Source: Rotaria socialis
Taxonomy: Eukaryota; Rotifera; Eurotatoria; Philodinida; Philodinidae
Assembly: GCA_905331475.1 (NCBI GenBank)
Contig: CAJNYU010004067.1
Location: 62,001 to 126,000 of the forward strand
Direction of reading: 5' to 3'
Length of the DNA stretch: 64,000 nt
A model generated the notes under the pieces. That model saw only the letters and a program-made list of their open reading frames with translations, did no database searches and was not told the origin of the DNA. Position 1 is the stretch's first letter; every line of letters starts with the position of its first letter. Made by a program: the position numbers and the translations under genes. Shown here piece by piece: positions 62,235 to 64,000 of the stretch.

Positions 62235-62438
62235 AATCTATTTATGTTTTTTTTGATTGCGCATCATGTATGATACCATTTTTATCCGATCACTACTCAT
62301 TACATATGTATTCAATCTATTGAAACTGGCGATTTTGTTCATTAACTTATGCCATCGATTGAAATTTTGCAACAGACAAAAACAAAACTCGTTTCGAAGG
62401 TTTTCATGTTCAACGCTTTTAATCAACAAAAACATATG
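62235..62438. repeat. Diverged direct repeat, copy 2
   Basis: Second copy of the repeat at 58351-58558, in the same orientation. Similarity may start slightly earlier in both (TTAAGAAC / CTAAGAAC near 62192 and 58307). Confidence 0.6.
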
Positions 62439-64000
62439 AGTAGACTTAGCCACGAAGTTTTAATAATTATCTGAGCCATTGTGACCACATGACGAGTCAG
62501 ATCGTGTTGCAATTGTGTTGTGCACGACTAGACACATCTTGTGTGTTCATCTTGCACATTTATTCATGCTATCGGCCTCGGCCCTCTACACTTTTACTCA
62601 TGGTAATTTATATTTTATTGAGTTGAAATGATCGACGAGAGAATAGGTATCGACTCACAGTATATATGAATAAGCATTAAGCGATATCCTAAATTTGAAG
62701 TGTTCTATTTTCTATATTATAACGTACTTTAGATCCAATGGTAGTGACAATATTTATCAGTTTTGAAAAGCGTAAGATTTTCTTGTATTGTGAAACTCAA
62801 AAATACTTTCAATGAACTTTTACACTTTCGAATAATTATAGGCTGTTAAAAATAATCGCGCAAATATCTGTCATCTTGCTATAGGAAAAAAGTGGTGATT
62901 TAAAATGTAAAAGTGCTATGTAATAATTAGTTCACTCGTACAAAGTATTGTCTCTTGACAGTTATCTGCTTTGATACATATACAACGAGCATGAATAAAT
63001 ATATCGTTGAAGCATAGATAGTCTTGCAAATTGATTTATGCATGCCTGGATGATTATAGATTTATGTTAAAACATTCGAAACCATTATAAAACGCTGGAA
63101 ATTAGGAAAGGATAAGCCGAAAATACAAATACAGATGGCAACATATAACGATCGCCCAATTCTATATTGAAAATAGAGTCCTGCAGGTCAATCTTGCCCT
63201 ACCCTACTCTACCCTGCCCTGCAGGGCAGGTTAAGGTTACAAAAAAAATTTGGGGTATAAGTAGGGTGTAGCTCATACAAATAAAATTTTTATAGAGTAG
63301 AACTTAATATATATTTCTGACATCTTTTTGATCAAAAACAGTGTAAAGGGTGATATCATAATCTAAATTGAATGGGTAGAATAAAAACGAACGGAAAACA
63401 ATGGACAATTGTTTAGTACTATTTTTACATAAGCTGACGAGTTCAGTCACTTTTGATTATTTGTCTAGTAAATGTGCATGTAAATGTAATAAAAAAGCTT
63501 TTCAGCGCAACCCCGTTGGGGCTAAAATGTGGAACTCACATATTTCGGTCAGTTAAATACTGATCAAATAGAAGTTTTATTTTTTCAGTGTAATGAGATC
63601 ATATTTTGTTCAAAAATAAGATAATAAAACATTTTTAACATTTGAAATTTATTGGATCTATCAATAGGAAATATTACTAGAGAGAACGTATAAAAAACTT
63701 TTTGTTTAGAATATGTCGGTATGCTGAAGTGTTTAGTGGTTTCATTGAGAAATATTCTGAATGATAATAGTTTAAACAGTATTTAGGATATAGCTATCAA
63801 TATTGTTGAAAAATTTATATTTTTTCGGATTACTACGTGAGAAATTGATACATGTTTTCATCAACAAAAATTTGATAAAAGCTTTCCAGTGGATGGAAAA
63901 GTTCCGAATTGTAAATACACTAAAGTGGATTCAAGCTCTAGAATAAGGTATTCATGTGGGAAAAAATAGATTAAAATCTTCATCTGTTTATTGTAAATGG
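62439..64000. other. Intergenic region to the window end
   Basis: AT-rich DNA. A CCCTA/CCCTG-rich patch with a palindromic GCCCTGCAGGGC lies near 63197-63233. No exon is supported. Confidence 0.4.

Noticed and set aside
1-64000. Retrovirus-like, LINE or Penelope-like elements, tRNA genes, telomeric repeats, CRISPR arrays
   Set aside because: I found no reverse-transcriptase, integrase or capsid motifs, no tRNA A/B box pairs with cloverleaf potential, no telomere-like arrays and no regular spacer arrays.

Overview
The window looks like nuclear DNA of a small invertebrate, most likely a bdelloid rotifer. It is AT-rich, has compact genes with many introns of about 50-70 bp (GT...AG), prefers A/T-ending codons, and carries metazoan gene families. 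The bdelloid assignment is an inference from gene style and from a gene-conversion-like tract; it rests on no species marker. I see no tRNA, rRNA, CRISPR array, retrovirus-like element or bacterial-type operon.

Layout, left half (1-27.3 kb): a dense run of conserved single-copy genes. In order these are the 3' part of an unrecognised minus-strand gene (1-2246), a PHACTR-family actin/PP1 regulator with two possible first exons (3202-8181), glomulin (9002-10747), PIH1D2 on the minus strand (11154-12404), the negative elongation factor subunit NELF-A (12915-15452), a 23-exon FHOD-type formin (18562-25914) and the peroxin PEX19 (26368-27234). Exons were joined by hand from splice signals and reading frame. 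For every named gene the joined CDS length is a multiple of three, and the protein length is close to that of animal orthologues.

Layout, middle (27.3-53.3 kb): after a gene-poor stretch with a non-autonomous hAT element comes a cluster of four Rel/NF-kB-like genes, all on the plus strand. REL1 (32019-34685) and REL3 (39940-44526) are compound proteins with an N-terminal Rel homology domain, an IPT dimerisation domain and C-terminal ankyrin repeats. REL2 (34940-38290) has a longer ankyrin block, but its DNA-contact loop is altered. REL4 (50400-53322) has an intact contact loop and no ankyrin repeats. The cluster thus holds Rel-type, p105-type and possibly IkB-like decoy proteins from one ancestor. 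The first ankyrin exon of REL1 and REL3 is about 98% identical while the rest is strongly diverged, which suggests gene conversion. A single N in REL3 sits between two identical 222-bp copies, most likely an assembly fault.

Layout, right part (44.5-64 kb): gene-poor DNA with several short non-autonomous DNA transposons. Two hAT-type elements have recognisable 8-bp target duplications (48176-49334, which also carries a nested element, and 56161-56309). There are also foldback MITEs, a fragment of a hAT transposase, and a small secreted-type three-EGF-domain gene on the minus strand (58672-59753). The last 4.2 kb holds little beyond a diverged repeat and one possible orphan exon.
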